Shown here: positions 35,182-46,511 of the stretch, one piece after another
Numbering within the stretch: the stretch's first letter is position 1
How the letters are laid out: every line of letters begins with the position of its first letter
NCBI RefSeq assembly: GCF_001540865.1
Contig: NC_033630.1
Coordinates: 10,436,471 to 10,500,470, forward strand
DNA from: Ananas comosus
Taxonomy: Eukaryota > Streptophyta > Magnoliopsida > Poales > Bromeliaceae
Reading direction: 5' to 3'
Length of the DNA: 64,000 nucleotides
Position numbers and translations under genes: made by a program
The notes under the pieces: model-generated
What the model was told of the DNA's origin: nothing
The model's database searches: none
Seen by the model: the letters and a program-made list of their open reading frames with translations, nothing else

Positions 35182-36487
35182 CTAAATTCTATCTCGAAAC
35201 CGATCGACCGGACAAGTGGAATCCATCTGCGGCCGATGGCCGCTACTGCAACTCCAGCTCGTGTTATCTGGTCGATTTGTTGGATTACTATCTGTCGGCG
35301 CTCGAACTCCGTCCACGGGAAAGCTACGAGCCAGCGGTGCCCCAAAGCAACTGAAGCTTGAGTTGGGACCAAAATTAGGGTTAGGGTTTTGCGGTTGGCG
35401 TTGCGAGGCTCCGGTGAGGACGTGACCGACAAAGTAATCACCGACCGTTGTATTGGGAGGCGGATAGGATGTTGGGTAGTTCATGGGGTGTGGATTGGTG
35501 GAAGAATAGAGATAGGGTTGCAAAGGTGGTGGGTATGGCGATAGCGTCGGATAGGCGCCTCGATGCTGGAAAGCCCCCGGAGAAATCGTTTGCGAGCCTC
35601 CGATATTCACATCTCTCAAACTGCAACAGAAGAAGAAGGAAATCAAGCTAAACATTCAAAGATAGGCATGTACTGTTACCCCCTCCATCAAAACCTAGTC
35701 ATTTTTTTTTTCATTATTATTTTAAAGATGATTACTCTTAATATAAGAAGGATTTCAAATTAGGCCTTTGAGTTCATGGTTTAAATCATGGAAAACCAAT
35801 ATCATCTATAAATAGATGATTGTAATTTACGAGAAGTGAAACCCTAGAAATCAAATTTGCACTGTATGCACAGAGAGAAAGGGAGAAATGAAATTATGCA
35901 GGATAAGTTGAGAAAGTGAAACATATATCATCTAATTAAATAACTACCTCATATGACCCCCTCCTGCAGCTAGACCTTCGTTGCTAAAAACAAGTTGCCG
36001 AGCACGGTTAAGGGTTTCGGTCTCCCTCTCTGGTAAATCGTATAAATAGAGAGCAAAAAAGGGGAAAAAAAAAAAATAGAGTTAGCATAGCGCTAGGTAA
36101 AATGATGAAAGGAACATGGAAATCATGGGTAAAGTTCATGGTGTAACTATGTAGCAAGATGAAATTATCTAATTATTGCCGTGCCTTGACGATGTCGGTT
36201 CATATGACCACCCAGTGCTTGAGATTTGCAGAACTTGAGGGAGCAGAATCGGCACTCGTAGACCTTCGCGGCGTCGTCTTTTCCCCCAGTCTTCTTCTTC
36301 TTTAACCCTAAAAGGGATTAGATAAAAGTGTTACTTACAGGCAAAATCTTAACATGAGTCCAACAACTTTTCTTGATCACCAGTTTTCTCAGCGGAAGCG
36401 GCGGTTGTTGTCGAACTCTCTTCCAACGCCTGCTTCGTATATTCCTCCGGCAAGTTGTTGAGGTCCAGTGGGTTCCCTCCTGGTCTC
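35182..36487 (-). CDS. JAG: JAGGED/STAMENLESS1-like C2H2 zinc-finger transcriptional repressor (5' exon unresolved)
   Basis: Nuclear regulator of lateral-organ growth by family. Exons on the minus strand: 36487 to 36381 or 36354; 36307-36185; 36029-35948; 35620-35182 (stop TAG). The first listed exon carries NPLDLNNLPEE, a DLNxxP EAR repression motif near the N-terminus as in JAGGED. The second carries one zinc finger, CRFCSLKFCKSQALGGHMNRH, with the plant QALGGH signature. The third encodes ERETETLNRARQLVFSNEGL, the conserved JAGGED extension. The last is Pro/Ser/Tyr-rich and ends CPVDRFRDRI. Phases join cleanly to about 260 residues, the usual family size. The exon 2 donor is ambiguous (two phase-compatible GT sites). 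The initiator exon ('M' plus two bases) was not located. The 36184-36030 intron has a GC donor. Confidence 0.9.
36030..36184 (-). other. candidate GC-AG intron in the JAGGED-like gene
   Basis: The zinc-finger exon ends CGTCAAG at 36185 and is followed by GCACGG. The next exon starts after ...TTTACCAG at 36030. Joining there gives HRQ-ERETETLN, exactly the family sequence. No GT is available at a position that preserves it. Confidence 0.75.
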
Positions 36488-36811
36488 CTACAATCAAAAC
36501 CAATGGAATATATGTAGATATATGTATATAGATGGGTTTTTCCTACACTTAAACATAAGGGAAGTATATCAAGGGATGTGTATGCATACATGGTTATTGT
36601 TTTGTCAAGGAGAAGACAAGGAAAGAAACCAACACAGAGAGAGGTGATTTAAAATGGGGATTTTGTTTGTTTTTTTTTTCCTTTTTTTTTTTTTTTTGTG
36701 GAAGAAAAAGATGTGAGAAGGGAGAGTTGAGGAGAGTTAGAAAAAGCAAAAGACTGCAGTTTGCAACTGCAATGTTGGGTTGATGCATGTTTTAAAGTGA
36801 GGGCGATTTGA

Positions 36812-36814
<3 letters not shown>

Positions 36815-36864
<50 letters not shown>

Positions 36865-36933
36865 CCTAAAAGTTCTCTATCAGTTTCCCCTCTGCCCCAG
36901 CCGTCGCTTTCTCTTTCTACATTACTCCCACTT

Positions 36934-36992
<59 letters not shown>

Positions 36993-37002
36993 TCTCTCTC
37001 TC
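36815..37002. repeat. (GA)n and (CT)n microsatellites upstream of the JAGGED-like gene
   Basis: (GA)n at 36815-36863 and (CT)n at 36933-37002, complementary tracts about 70 bp apart. They lie 330-515 bp upstream of the first recognised coding exon, in the presumed promoter, 5' UTR or first intron. Long GA/CT tracts are binding sites of plant GAGA-binding (BPC) factors. Confidence 0.9.
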
Positions 37003-39308
37003 ATACTACGAAAGAGGAGCAAAGTAGCCTTGGATAATGTGACTGTTAGACGACGAGGGGCTTTGGGGGGGTGGGTAGTAGTAGTAGTGTTTTTACTTGG
37101 TTGGGATGAGAGAAGTGTGAGAGGGACGTGGCCTTTGTTCTCTCTCTCCCCCTACAAAACCTACTCTAGACTCTTGTCCAGCCCTAGTTATCTTTTACTA
37201 CTGCTTCATATCTTGTAACCAGTGATAGATAAACTGAGGCCTCTGCATGAATAATTACAGGGTGAGCTTTTTCCCTGTGTTTCTACTCCACATTTTTTCC
37301 TATCATGTAGAAACTCTTCCTCTTCACCGTTGGATCGGCGGGCAAGGATTCATTAGGGTACACCATGTGAGATTTGTGTGAGTGCGCGGTGGTGTATCGT
37401 TTTGGCTCTTGCGGGTGTGGACACTTTGAAGGGTTCGTATATCCCTTGGACGGCAATAAAGACAAGGGCACCTCTTACAATGTCCTACCCGGATATTTAG
37501 TTAAGAAGGGCATGCTAATGCTAGGCTTTATAGTCTGAATGGGCCCTATGCTTGATGAGGGCCATCACAGGGTACCTTAGCTTTGGATGGAGTATCTCAT
37601 ATTGTCGGTAGACCCAGTGCGCTAGAAATTTCACAATCTTACCATCTATCCCTAATATCTAAGGTGCAGTTCGAACTAGTATTCGAGATTCGGTACTCAA
37701 CTTTCAGAAGAATAGCAAGATCAATCAGCGTATATATGATTTTCTTCATACCATGATCGATCTACAGAGTGGATATTCTTTAGTGACTCACTTCACTCAT
37801 AAGATCTGATCGTTCGTGTAAAATACCAGGCAGCATCTTCGCCATCGATTGTTAGTGATCTGCTGGTCATCCGAACCAATGATTACATGGACATCTAGAT
37901 CACTACCGATGAATAGAGATTTTCTGCATATTAGGCATAAGGAGAATTTATTCCCTAATAAATGAAAAAAAGGAGATAGATCGATGATCTAATACCTCTT
38001 TTGACGTATATTTGGATTCCTGTATATGCACCAGGTCTAGAGACAATATCTAGGGGAAGAGGGAATGCCCTTGTGACCAATTTGAGACAGTACTAGCTAG
38101 TATTGAATATGGTTTGGAGGGTTCCTGTTTGGAACATTGAGACAAGTGTGTTTAGTGGAAGTAATAATAAGATTTTCATGACAAGGACAAACGTGGTTAA
38201 GTGAGTCGGCATCACTCAGGCTTTACTTTGTTGGCCCAAGCAAATCTAGTGACTGTTGGATATGTGTTGACTTATGCACCAGTTATGTAGCATCAGGTGT
38301 ATTAATTACAAGGGAATCACTCAGTTTTCCTACGGTAATATAAATGCCATACATAGGTTTTGGCCCCGGTAGATCAGAGCTTTGGTTTGCTGTCCCCGTG
38401 ATTCAACATGCTCCATGCATAGCTACTAATTGTAACCTAATTTTGTCTAAAAATTTGATTGATACATTAATTGTTCTCTAACACCTTAAATAAGATATTA
38501 ATTGGAGGAAGGTTTTCCGAGAGAAAAAGGGAGCGAACTACTTGCTTTGTTTATTTTTTTTAGAAATATATTCAGCTAAAAATATGAAGCAACTAGGTTT
38601 CGAACTTGAGAACTCGAGTATTAATCATCAACCCATTAGCACGGTTGGTTAATTGGAGGAATGTTTGGCATGGGAGATTGTTACTTGCGTTGGGAGAAAA
38701 GCGACCTGAACAATAATTTGGCATAGCTCGTGCTGTTTCGCAAGTTACTACACACTTGTCATGGTGTGTAGCTTCACGCAAAAAAATAAAAGAGAAGTAA
38801 AGGAGAGATGCGGCTCGATGAGAAAAATGAAGAATAAAGAAGTAATGATATTTGTACTGCGTAATTGCTCTTTTGATGAGAACAATCCACTAACTAATTA
38901 AAAATGTCAATAAAAAGATAACCGATCGAAGTGACTAATGAACAAAGAGATTAACCCAACTAAAACATTTGTTCCAACCATCTACTAACTTATCGCAGAA
39001 AAGTTAACAATAAAACTAAGTTGGATTTGATCCTTATCTTCAACAGATGGTAGTAATAGGTCGCTTGGCTCCACTTTTTGTTACTTTAGCATGACATGAA
39101 GTGTGGTTGTTGGTAGAAGATGTGGAATATACAACTAGTTAAAGGGTACGTTTACAAACACATTGTACTCCTTGCTTTAGGACATGAAAAGAAGAACTAG
39201 AAATAAGAAATCTTTTTTAGTCAAAAATAGAAAATTAATTATTGGGACTAAAAACAACATACAAGATTCCGTACAATTATATTTTCTCCACTAAACTCAC
39301 AACACATG
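37003..39308. other. intergenic DNA 5' of the JAGGED-like gene
   Basis: About 2.3 kb with no supported protein or intact element. May contain the promoter and unresolved first exon of the minus-strand gene. A short tRNA-like piece (TTTCGAACTTGAGAACTCGAG, about 38599) resembles another near 59134 and could be SINE debris. Confidence 0.4.
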
Positions 39309-39858
39309 TGTGACACCCCAGGTAGTCCTATATATAAGATATAAGAGGGCTAAAACTCTTAACTCCGCTTAAGCATTTAAGCGGTGACTAGGCCCAAGAA
39401 GTTAAGAGAGTTAAGCATACTAGGACCGAAATAGTCCTGGGATGGATGACCTCCTGAAAAGTTGGTGCATCACAGTTGATATCAGAGCCAATTACCAACC
39501 GGAAGTGTGAGATGAGCCTTGGTTGAGTCAAGATTATACAACGGGAAAAGCGAGACTCTCATGCTGTTGACTGTTGTGGGTGGAGCGCAGCTCACGACAA
39601 AGTCGGTTTAGGCTAGCGAGACGAGTCTCACGTCGCCTGGTACTTATGAGTCTTAGCCTGATAAGGACGTCAGAGCTTAAAGGGGGGAGAATGTGAGACC
39701 CTAGGTAGTCCTATATATAAGATATAATAGAGCTAAAACTCCTAACCAGGCTTAAGCATTTTGGGCGGTGGTTAGGCTCAAGAGGTTAAGAGAGTTAAGC
39801 GTGTTAGGACGGGAGTAGTCCTAAAATAGGTGACTCTCTGGGAAGTTGGGGCATCACA
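39309..39858 (+). mobile_element. intact TRIM retrotransposon, perfect TSD
   Basis: 550 bp. LTRs 39309-39474 (166 bp, TGTGACACC...GCATCACA) and 39692-39858 (167 bp, TGTGAGACC...GCATCACA). A primer-binding site (TTGATATCAGAGCC) follows the first LTR and a purine tract (AAAGGGGGGAGAA) precedes the second. TSD ACATG at 39304-39308 and 39859-39863. Same family as the minus-strand TRIM at 20493-21042, from which its LTRs differ moderately. Confidence 0.92.
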
Positions 39859-40047
39859 ACATGAAAGAGAGTTTTTGTCTATTCGTTAGCGACTTGATCA
39901 TTCGTGGATCAATCCTTCATCTCAATCAGCTTATTGTTGATGAGGTTGATGAGATTCTAGATGAAGTGGTGTTGTACTTCAATGTGCTTCACATTTCGTT
40001 GAAAGGCCAAACTATTCTTCATCATGATAATAGTTAGCAAGTTTTGT
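39859..40047. other. short unassigned segment
   Basis: Holds a 60-odd-residue open frame with no recognised similarity, between a TRIM and the 3' end of a LINE. Confidence 0.4.
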
Positions 40048-40049
40048 GT

Positions 40050-40494
40050 TTTTTTTTTTGGAGAGAAAGGTAGGCATGCTATCCGCTTTATTCAGCAGGA
40101 ATATGAATAGTGAGGCAATCAGCCTAAAAAAACACACCCAAAAAAATGATCAAAGAAGAAAGAAAAAATACATACAAAACACCTAACACTGAGCTAAGTG
40201 ATATCTAACCACACAAAAATCCTCCCACTGTCTCGCCAGAAACCTAGCCCTGCTTACTGCCACCAATGGCTTAGAGTTGATCCTTTTGAAAATTACATTA
40301 TTGCCCATATATAGCTCACCAACATGCTGCAAGCATACGTACTCTTGTTGCCCTTTCCCTAGTAAGTCCTTCACATGTCGCCCTTTCCCAAACTTCGCCA
40401 ACATCTTTACCGAAGAGCTATTCCATTGTCCCATCACCAGTCATCACTACAAGGTAACTACTGAATACACATCCTGTGAAGATATGGTCTATCG
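40050..40494 (-). pseudogene. LINE (L1-type) 3' part: end of zinc-binding region and 3' tail
   Basis: On the minus strand, KTIDHIFTGCVFS matches the end of the zinc-binding region found after plant L1 reverse transcriptases. About 400 bp of terminal sequence follows, then an A tract (plus-strand T11 at about 40050-40060) that fits a LINE poly(A) tail. The 5' part of the same LINE resumes at 53197, on the far side of the inserted copia. Confidence 0.7.
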
Positions 40495-40593
40495 TTTTGG
40501 GAATCTGGTATTCGCCTTGATACCAAAATTTGAGAACTCACAACTCTCTCTGATATCGATTTATGTTGATTCGGTACTCGCTTTGATATCGGT

Positions 40594-41134
40594 TGTTGGA
40601 ATTCAGCAACAAAAGCATTAAATAAGATTGCTACCATAAATTCGTCTTTTCAGTAAAAAAACTATTGCTAACACAGCCACAAAAGAGAGGAAAAAAAACA
40701 AAAAATATGGTCAAAATAAGATTTACTAATTAAGAGAAAAATTACACCTGACTCATAATCTATACAGAGTAACTTCAATCCCGTCCCTTTTTCTGAATCT
40801 CTTACCCCTCTCACGTCTTCTATAAATTTCATAAGACTACTCACTCATGCACCTGTGTATAAAGTGCATGCAATTGCTCTATCTCTCTCTGCCCTATAAT
40901 GGCATCTAGGAAAAAGGCTGGATCTTCAAAGCACTTGAGCACTAGCCGTACTCTCACCTCTTAGGAGCAGCCGTACAACCCCATAAACTTAAACTCCACT
41001 TACGCTATATATAAAGCTCAAACAAATGTACCCAAATCTAGTATAATTAGGAATCATACTCTAATTAATATTTAAATCCAAATTAATTTCTAATTTAACT
41101 AGGATTCTAGTATAAATCTCACCAAATACTTATA
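40594..41134 (-). repeat. 3' LTR of the copia element
   Basis: 541 bp, TGTTGGAATTCAGC start; the right end is slightly decayed (ACTTATA where the partner has CCTAACA). Lacks the 93-bp duplication and long CT tract of the partner LTR. Confidence 0.85.
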
Positions 41135-41149
41135 ATCTCCACCTTGGTT

Positions 41150-42600
41150 TGACTTGTAGTCTTCATCCACTAGTCGAGCACATCATGCAAGCTCCACCTT
41201 GAGTTTGTTTCCTTTGCTCGTTGTTGCTATATCCGCCTCTCCACCTCAAGCAGCTACATCTCTGCAAACTTTTGGAACCCAAACTGGCTTCTAACTGTTT
41301 TCTCATTCAGAACATATAAGTTCTCGTGCTTGTTCGCCACGCACACAAACCGATCTCGCTTTCGGACTCTCATAGCACCCAAAGTTGAAAAAACGTAACT
41401 CTTCAAGTCCAACACACCTAGGGAGATTAGATTCTGCTTCAAACCAAGAATGTGACGCACACCTGTCAGCATCCTCATGACCCCATCATGCAATCGGATC
41501 TTCAGTATGCCGACTCCTATAACTTTGCATGTCGTCCCATTTTCCATTAGAGCTTTTTCACCCTTTTCACCCTTAATCACCTTATTGATGACAAATGACT
41601 TCTTCTCCGGGTAGATGTGAAACGAACATGCCAAATATAGCACTCATGCATCATCCAAAATTTTAGCACCGCTAATCGTTGCATATAGCACATCAGAATC
41701 GATCATCTTTGATTATGCTGCCTGCACCACAGCCAATGTCTCCTCGTCGTGATCCACGATAGTTTTTTCCTTCTATTGCTTCAACTCCTTCAAATCATTC
41801 TAAAGTTTTCGATAGTTGTGCTTTATGTGCCCTTTCCTATGAAGTAGAAGCACTCCACCTCGGACAGCGATTTCTTTTCTCCACCTGCGGTCGTCGATAT
41901 TTTCGCGTCCTTTTTCATTCTCATAACTAAAGTAGTACCCTAATTCTGCATACCGGACTCTTCAGTCATCTTCTGCATCTCATTCAGGAGAATTGTCGCT
42001 GTGATCTCTTCCACGCTTATCGTCTCCTTGAAGCAACTTGGTCACTAGATGCTCATATGCCATCGGCAATAAAGATAGTAAAATCAACGTCTTGTCTTCG
42101 CCATCCAACTTGACTCCTATACTGGTCAACTGGGCCACCACTTTGTTGAACTCATTTAGATACTCTATGTAGGCTTGCCGTTTCATGCAGTAGTCTGAAC
42201 AGTCGTTGCTTCAAATACAACCTATTTGTCAGAAATTTGGTCATGTATAGATCTTCTAATTTTTTCCACAACTTCGCTAGTATTGACTTGCTACTTACAT
42301 TATAGAGAACATAATTTACTAACAATAGATGAAGCGTATTCAGTGCCTTATGCTCCATCTTTTTTCATACTGCATCCTTGACCTCTGCTCGCTTCACCTC
42401 TTTGCCATTCAACATTTCGGCCAACCCTTGTTGTACGAGGATTAATTGTCCATACTTTATCTACCAAAAGCCAAAATTATTCTTGCCGTCGAACTTCTCG
42501 ATCTCGAATTTGTGGCCATCTATGTCGATCTTTCTTGAGAATTGGTAAATTTAAGCTCTGATACCAATCGTTGAGAATTTGGTACAAGAATTTGAGAATT
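41150..42600 (-). pseudogene. Ty1/copia gag and pre-integrase remnants
   Basis: 42358-42152: KLWKKLEDLYMTKFLTNRLY, a copia gag. 42186-41980: KRQAYIEYLNEFNKVVAQLT...LLSLLPMAYEHLV, the gag capsid-like core. About 41830-41870: VECFYF..GKGHIKHN, a degenerate CCHC knuckle with lost cysteines. 41643-41254: SFHIYPEK...VIGVGILKIRLHDG...VRHILGLKQNLISLGVLD and NLYVLNEKT, the protease tail and GAG pre-integrase segment. Several frames and stops. The polypurine tract and LTR follow directly, so the pol genes were deleted. Confidence 0.8.
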
Positions 42601-42643
42601 TGCAATCCGCTCTAATACTGATTGTAGTTGATCAGATCAATAC

Positions 42644-44958
42644 TGTCACGCCCCTAATTACTCGTTTTTCCGGGGACGCTAACAGACCCGCCGTATACAT
42701 AGAAATTTTTCCTGCATACGAAGCGGAACAGTAAAAGTAGCTGTAGTCAAACAATACTACAAACAGTAGTATAAAGCTGCTAGAAAACTACAACTAGCTA
42801 TAGCTGGTACTCCTCTAGCTCTACGACTCGTCTGGAAGGGCTCTAACTGGCAACGCCCGTGCCACGATCAGAAACAGCAGCAGCAGCAGCCGAAGACGAT
42901 GGCTCTACAAAAACAGGGGTAACACAGGGTGTGAGAACTACTGCAAAAGAAGTAGTCCTCAGTGGGTACCGCCCTCAAACTCATCGGCTCACCCACTAAG
43001 TCTGCAGATGAATGCTCAATGATAGAAAGGAAAGCTGGAATAAATCTACAGCTACATGCCACTATACTATCATGATTTGATACTACTATCTGTAGAGTAA
43101 AACAAGCTCAGACCCAAACTCACTAGGGACTGTAAACATACCCGTCCCAGGGACTGTGAGTACACCCGTCCCGCCGGTCGAAGCTATACAGCTACCTCCA
43201 CACTAAACAGTCCGTGGAGAGCAAGTCCAACCAGGACACAACGACACCAACGCAAACACACAAAGCTCGACTCCGGAGTGGCACTCGTAGGCGCTACCCA
43301 ACCGAGTATGCAAGCGTATCTCTCCCGAGCTCAATCAGGCTCTTACAGACTATAGTCAAGCAACAAGGTCTAACAGGTCTAACAACCCAGCTCACGTGCC
43401 CTCGGCACAATTTGATGCAAAAACAGCAATCTGGGTCCACCGTCAACCACGACGGCACCCGACAGTCCGAAACAGCCTAAACACCGCTATAAAAATAAGC
43501 TCGGCATCCCAGCACGAGCGTAAATGCATTCTAAACTACCGAAAGTATCCACCACGGTCAACCTGCGATGATACAATCAAACTACGGCTCCTAGGGCTAA
43601 ATCTGGTAGTTTAAGCATATGTCAGTTAGAATCGCGGGTTTTCTCCTAAGTCATATCCAAATCCAATATGTATGAATATCTATAGATAATACACTAAGCT
43701 CCAATTCAGATTTTTAATCATGCTAAATCAATGAATCGAGTAATTACAATGTGCGAAATAACACAACGAATACATGTCGACTATATATATACTTAGGAAG
43801 TAAACCGATGATTAACCCACCTTAATTGCTAATCCCTGGCAGCAAGGAAGTCACGCCTCACTAGGAAAACTCAGCCGAACCTGCTCTCAGCCAGCAATGA
43901 TCCACAACCAAGATCTAAACATCAAAAACCACTAAAATCCATCAATTTACATAATTTCAACACTTAAGCTTGATTTTCTCCCAATCAACAATGTCAAAAC
44001 TCACCTAATCACCTTCAAATCAGGTGAGGAAAGTCTCAAATCCAGTGAACCATGCTGGAGTATCCTTCTCTGGTTCAAAATCCCACTTCCTCAAAAGATT
44101 GCATCATGAAAACCCAAAAATTCACAGTTTCAGTCCAAAAACACTAGCAGTGCAGTAAAAAGCCAAATTGACTAAGCTAACCTCAACCAAAATCTGTCAA
44201 ATTAGTCTCCACGAATTTCTCTTGAAGTCTAGAATCCAACAAACTAAGTTTCATAGCAATCCGACCTTCCTACGTCGCACATGAGCCGAAATGCCGAAGG
44301 TCGTTGCTGGAAATCTGCAGAATCAACACTCTTCAAGCTTGGAATTGTGGAATTTGGAGAATTTGGAGGATTTAGAGGGGTTGAAATGCAATCTAAGCCT
44401 TCACTGTGAAGAGAGGATAAAAAAAGCTAAAAGGGGACGTACTCTACCTATTTATAGGGTGGTAGAATGATCCAATAAGCCCCAGGTTCATGAGCCGCCA
44501 ATCTGGTATCCCTGCAGAAACAGCCAGTTTCGGGCGCCCGAAACCATATTCTGGGCGTCGGAAACCTCTAGGCTGCACAAATGCTTCCCTTCGGATCCTC
44601 CGCCCGCGGTGTGCTGCACCCATAACCGACTCCGGCGGACCTCACCTACCACGAGCCATGTGTCAGCGCAAGCGATACTCACGAGGTGAATTTTCGAACC
44701 CTCTTCCGGGCGCCCGAAACAAAGACCCGAATTGGCTTCCAGTACTGCACAAACCAACACTCAGGTTCTAGGCGACCCAAACCCTATTCTGGGCGCCTGA
44801 ATCTGGCAAAACTCCAGTTTTGCATATCGGAGTGCGCCGAGTCCATTTCTGCATCCATTTCGTACAGAATTGACTCCGACTCAGTTTGACACTCTCCAGA
44901 TGTGTCGACCAGTCACTAATACTGTAGCCAATCCTATCCAAACCTCAGGAACACTACA
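42644..44958 (-). repeat. 3' LTR of gypsy element 1
   Basis: 2315 bp. Relative to the 5' LTR it lacks 93 bp at about 42786, between AAACTA direct repeats, consistent with a slippage or end-joining deletion. Contains the U3 dyad array (44528-44802) and a TATA box (CTATAAATA on the minus strand at about 44449-44457). Confidence 0.92.
44528..44802 (-). promoter_or_regulatory. U3 dyad array, gypsy 1 3' LTR (core CGGGCGCCCG)
   Basis: A perfect 16-bp palindrome TTTCGGGCGCCCGAAA at 44528-44543, then related sites at about 44549 (TTCTGGGCGTCGGAAAC), 44704 (TTCCGGGCGCCCGAAAC), 44764 and 44786 (TTCTGGGCGCCTGAA). On the element's strand the array lies about 75-350 bp upstream of the TATA box. The role is unknown; a dimeric activator or a hairpin is an inference. 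Confidence 0.75.
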
Positions 44959-45005
44959 TTCTCCCACACTATAAAAAGTTTCGTCCGTGAAACTTAAAAC
45001 ATACC

Positions 45006-46508
45006 TCAATCCTGAGTCTCAAATAGGTAGGGGTAGGTCTCCCGCAACACCGTCTCCGGCTCCCAAGTCGCCTCCCGCTCCTCGTGATTACTCCACTGCA
45101 CCTTTACAAAGGGGATGACCCGGTTGCGCAATTTCCTCGACTCACGAGCCAGAATACGCACCGGTCGCTCTTCGTATCTCAAGTCCTCGCCAATCTCTAT
45201 CGGCGTGAAGTCAATCACGTGGGAGGGGTCGAACATATATCTCCTTAAAGCCGAGACATGGAAAATATCATGAATGCCGGCTAGTCGTGGGGGTAGAGTA
45301 ACCCTGTAGGCAACTGGCCCAACTCGCTCCAATACCTCAAAAGGGCCAACAAAGCGTGGACTGAGCTTTCCACGCACTCCAAATCTACGTTTGCCTTTGG
45401 ACGGCGAGACTTTTAGAAACACATGATCTCCAACCTGAAATTCTAAGTCTCGTCTCCGGGTATTGGCATAGCTCCTCTGGCGACTCTGAGCTGTCAAAAG
45501 ATGTCGACGCACTGCTTTAACCTTTTCCTCATCCTCAATCAGAATCTCAGGCCTCAGCGTCTTCCTTTCACCCACATCACTCCAAAACAAAAGGGATCGA
45601 CATCTGCGTCCATACAACGCCTCAAACGGAGCCATCTGAATGCTCACTTGATAGCTGTTGTTGTACACAAACTCAACCAGTCTCAAATGTCGATACCACC
45701 CTCCTCCAAAGTCCAGGACACATGCCCTAAGCATGTTCTCCAAAATCTGAATGGTTCGCTCCGACTGACCATCCGTCTGTGGGTGAAACGCCGTGCTGAA
45801 ATGCAACTGTGTACCCAAGGCAGTCTGAAGACTCCTCCAAAAGTGTGAAACAAACCTTGTGTCTCTGTCCGATACGATCGAAAACGGTACGCCATGCAGC
45901 CTAACAATCTCATCCAGATATAGCTGCGCGAGTCTCTCCCTGGACCAGCTGGTCTGTATTGGTAAGAAGTGAGCAGACTTAGTCAGTCTATCCAATATCA
46001 CCCAAATAGCATCGAAACCATCCTGTGCTTTAGGCAACCCCACGACGAAGTCCATCGTGATCTGCTCCCATTTCCACTCAGGTATTGACAGACTCTGAAG
46101 CTTGCCAGCAGGTACCAGATGCTCTGCCTTTACCTGTTGACAAGTCAAACACCGAGCTACAAATCTGCCAATGTCCCTCTTCATTCCATTCTACCAAAAC
46201 TGTGCCTTCAAATCCTTATGCATCTTGGTTCCACCGGGGTGAACTGTATAAGGTGAACAGTGAGCCTCTCTCAAAATCTCCTCTCGGATCTCTAAATCCA
46301 TAGGCACACACAGTCGGTCCCTGTACCGCAATACTCCCGAACTGTCCACAACAAAGTCCTCAGCATGTCCCCTCTCTAACTGCTCTTGAATCCTTGACAA
46401 GTGCGGATCTCTACTCTGTTTCTCTCGGATCCTATCAAACAGAGTGGGCTGCAAGACCAAAGACATCAGTCTAGCAGTAGACCCAGGGGACACTATCTCG
46501 AGCCTCAA
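45006..46508 (-). pseudogene. gypsy 1 integrase with chromodomain-like C-terminus
   Basis: Upstream HHCC region (HCSPYTVHPGGTKMHKDL ... CLTCQQVKAEH), then the DDE core: QITMDFVVGLPKAQDGFDAI, SDRDTRFVSHFW, HPQTDGQSERTIQILENMLR. The GPF.VLERVGPVAYRVTLP box follows, and the C-terminal VQWSNHEEREATWEPET tail. A single TAG at 46191-46193 (TGG in the paralogue) splits the reading frame; the remaining 392 codons are open. Confidence 0.92.
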
Positions 46509-46511
46509 CCG

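Noticed and set aside
35157..35655. Plus-strand frames overlapping the JAGGED-like last exon
   Set aside because: The minus strand gives the conserved JAGGED C-terminus with correct splice phase; the plus frames are its shadows.
36349..36591. Translation start at MYAYTSLDIL just upstream of the EAR motif
   Set aside because: The frame is open, but residues before RRPGGNPLDL look like intron (TATATA-rich, ending TTGTAG). The family starts with a very short first exon, so this ATG is not accepted.
25423..37002. Regularly spaced repeats as a CRISPR array
   Set aside because: These are CT/GA/TA microsatellites without spacers; the genome is eukaryotic.
37361..37375. ATGGT/GTACCC on the minus strand as the missing JAGGED first exon
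   Set aside because: Phase-compatible, but the context is unremarkable and about 870 bp away beyond microsatellites; nothing beyond the phase supports it.
44488..44889. Open frames on both strands within the gypsy LTR
   Set aside because: They overlap the U3 dyad array and recur in the other LTR; repeat-derived, no family similarity.
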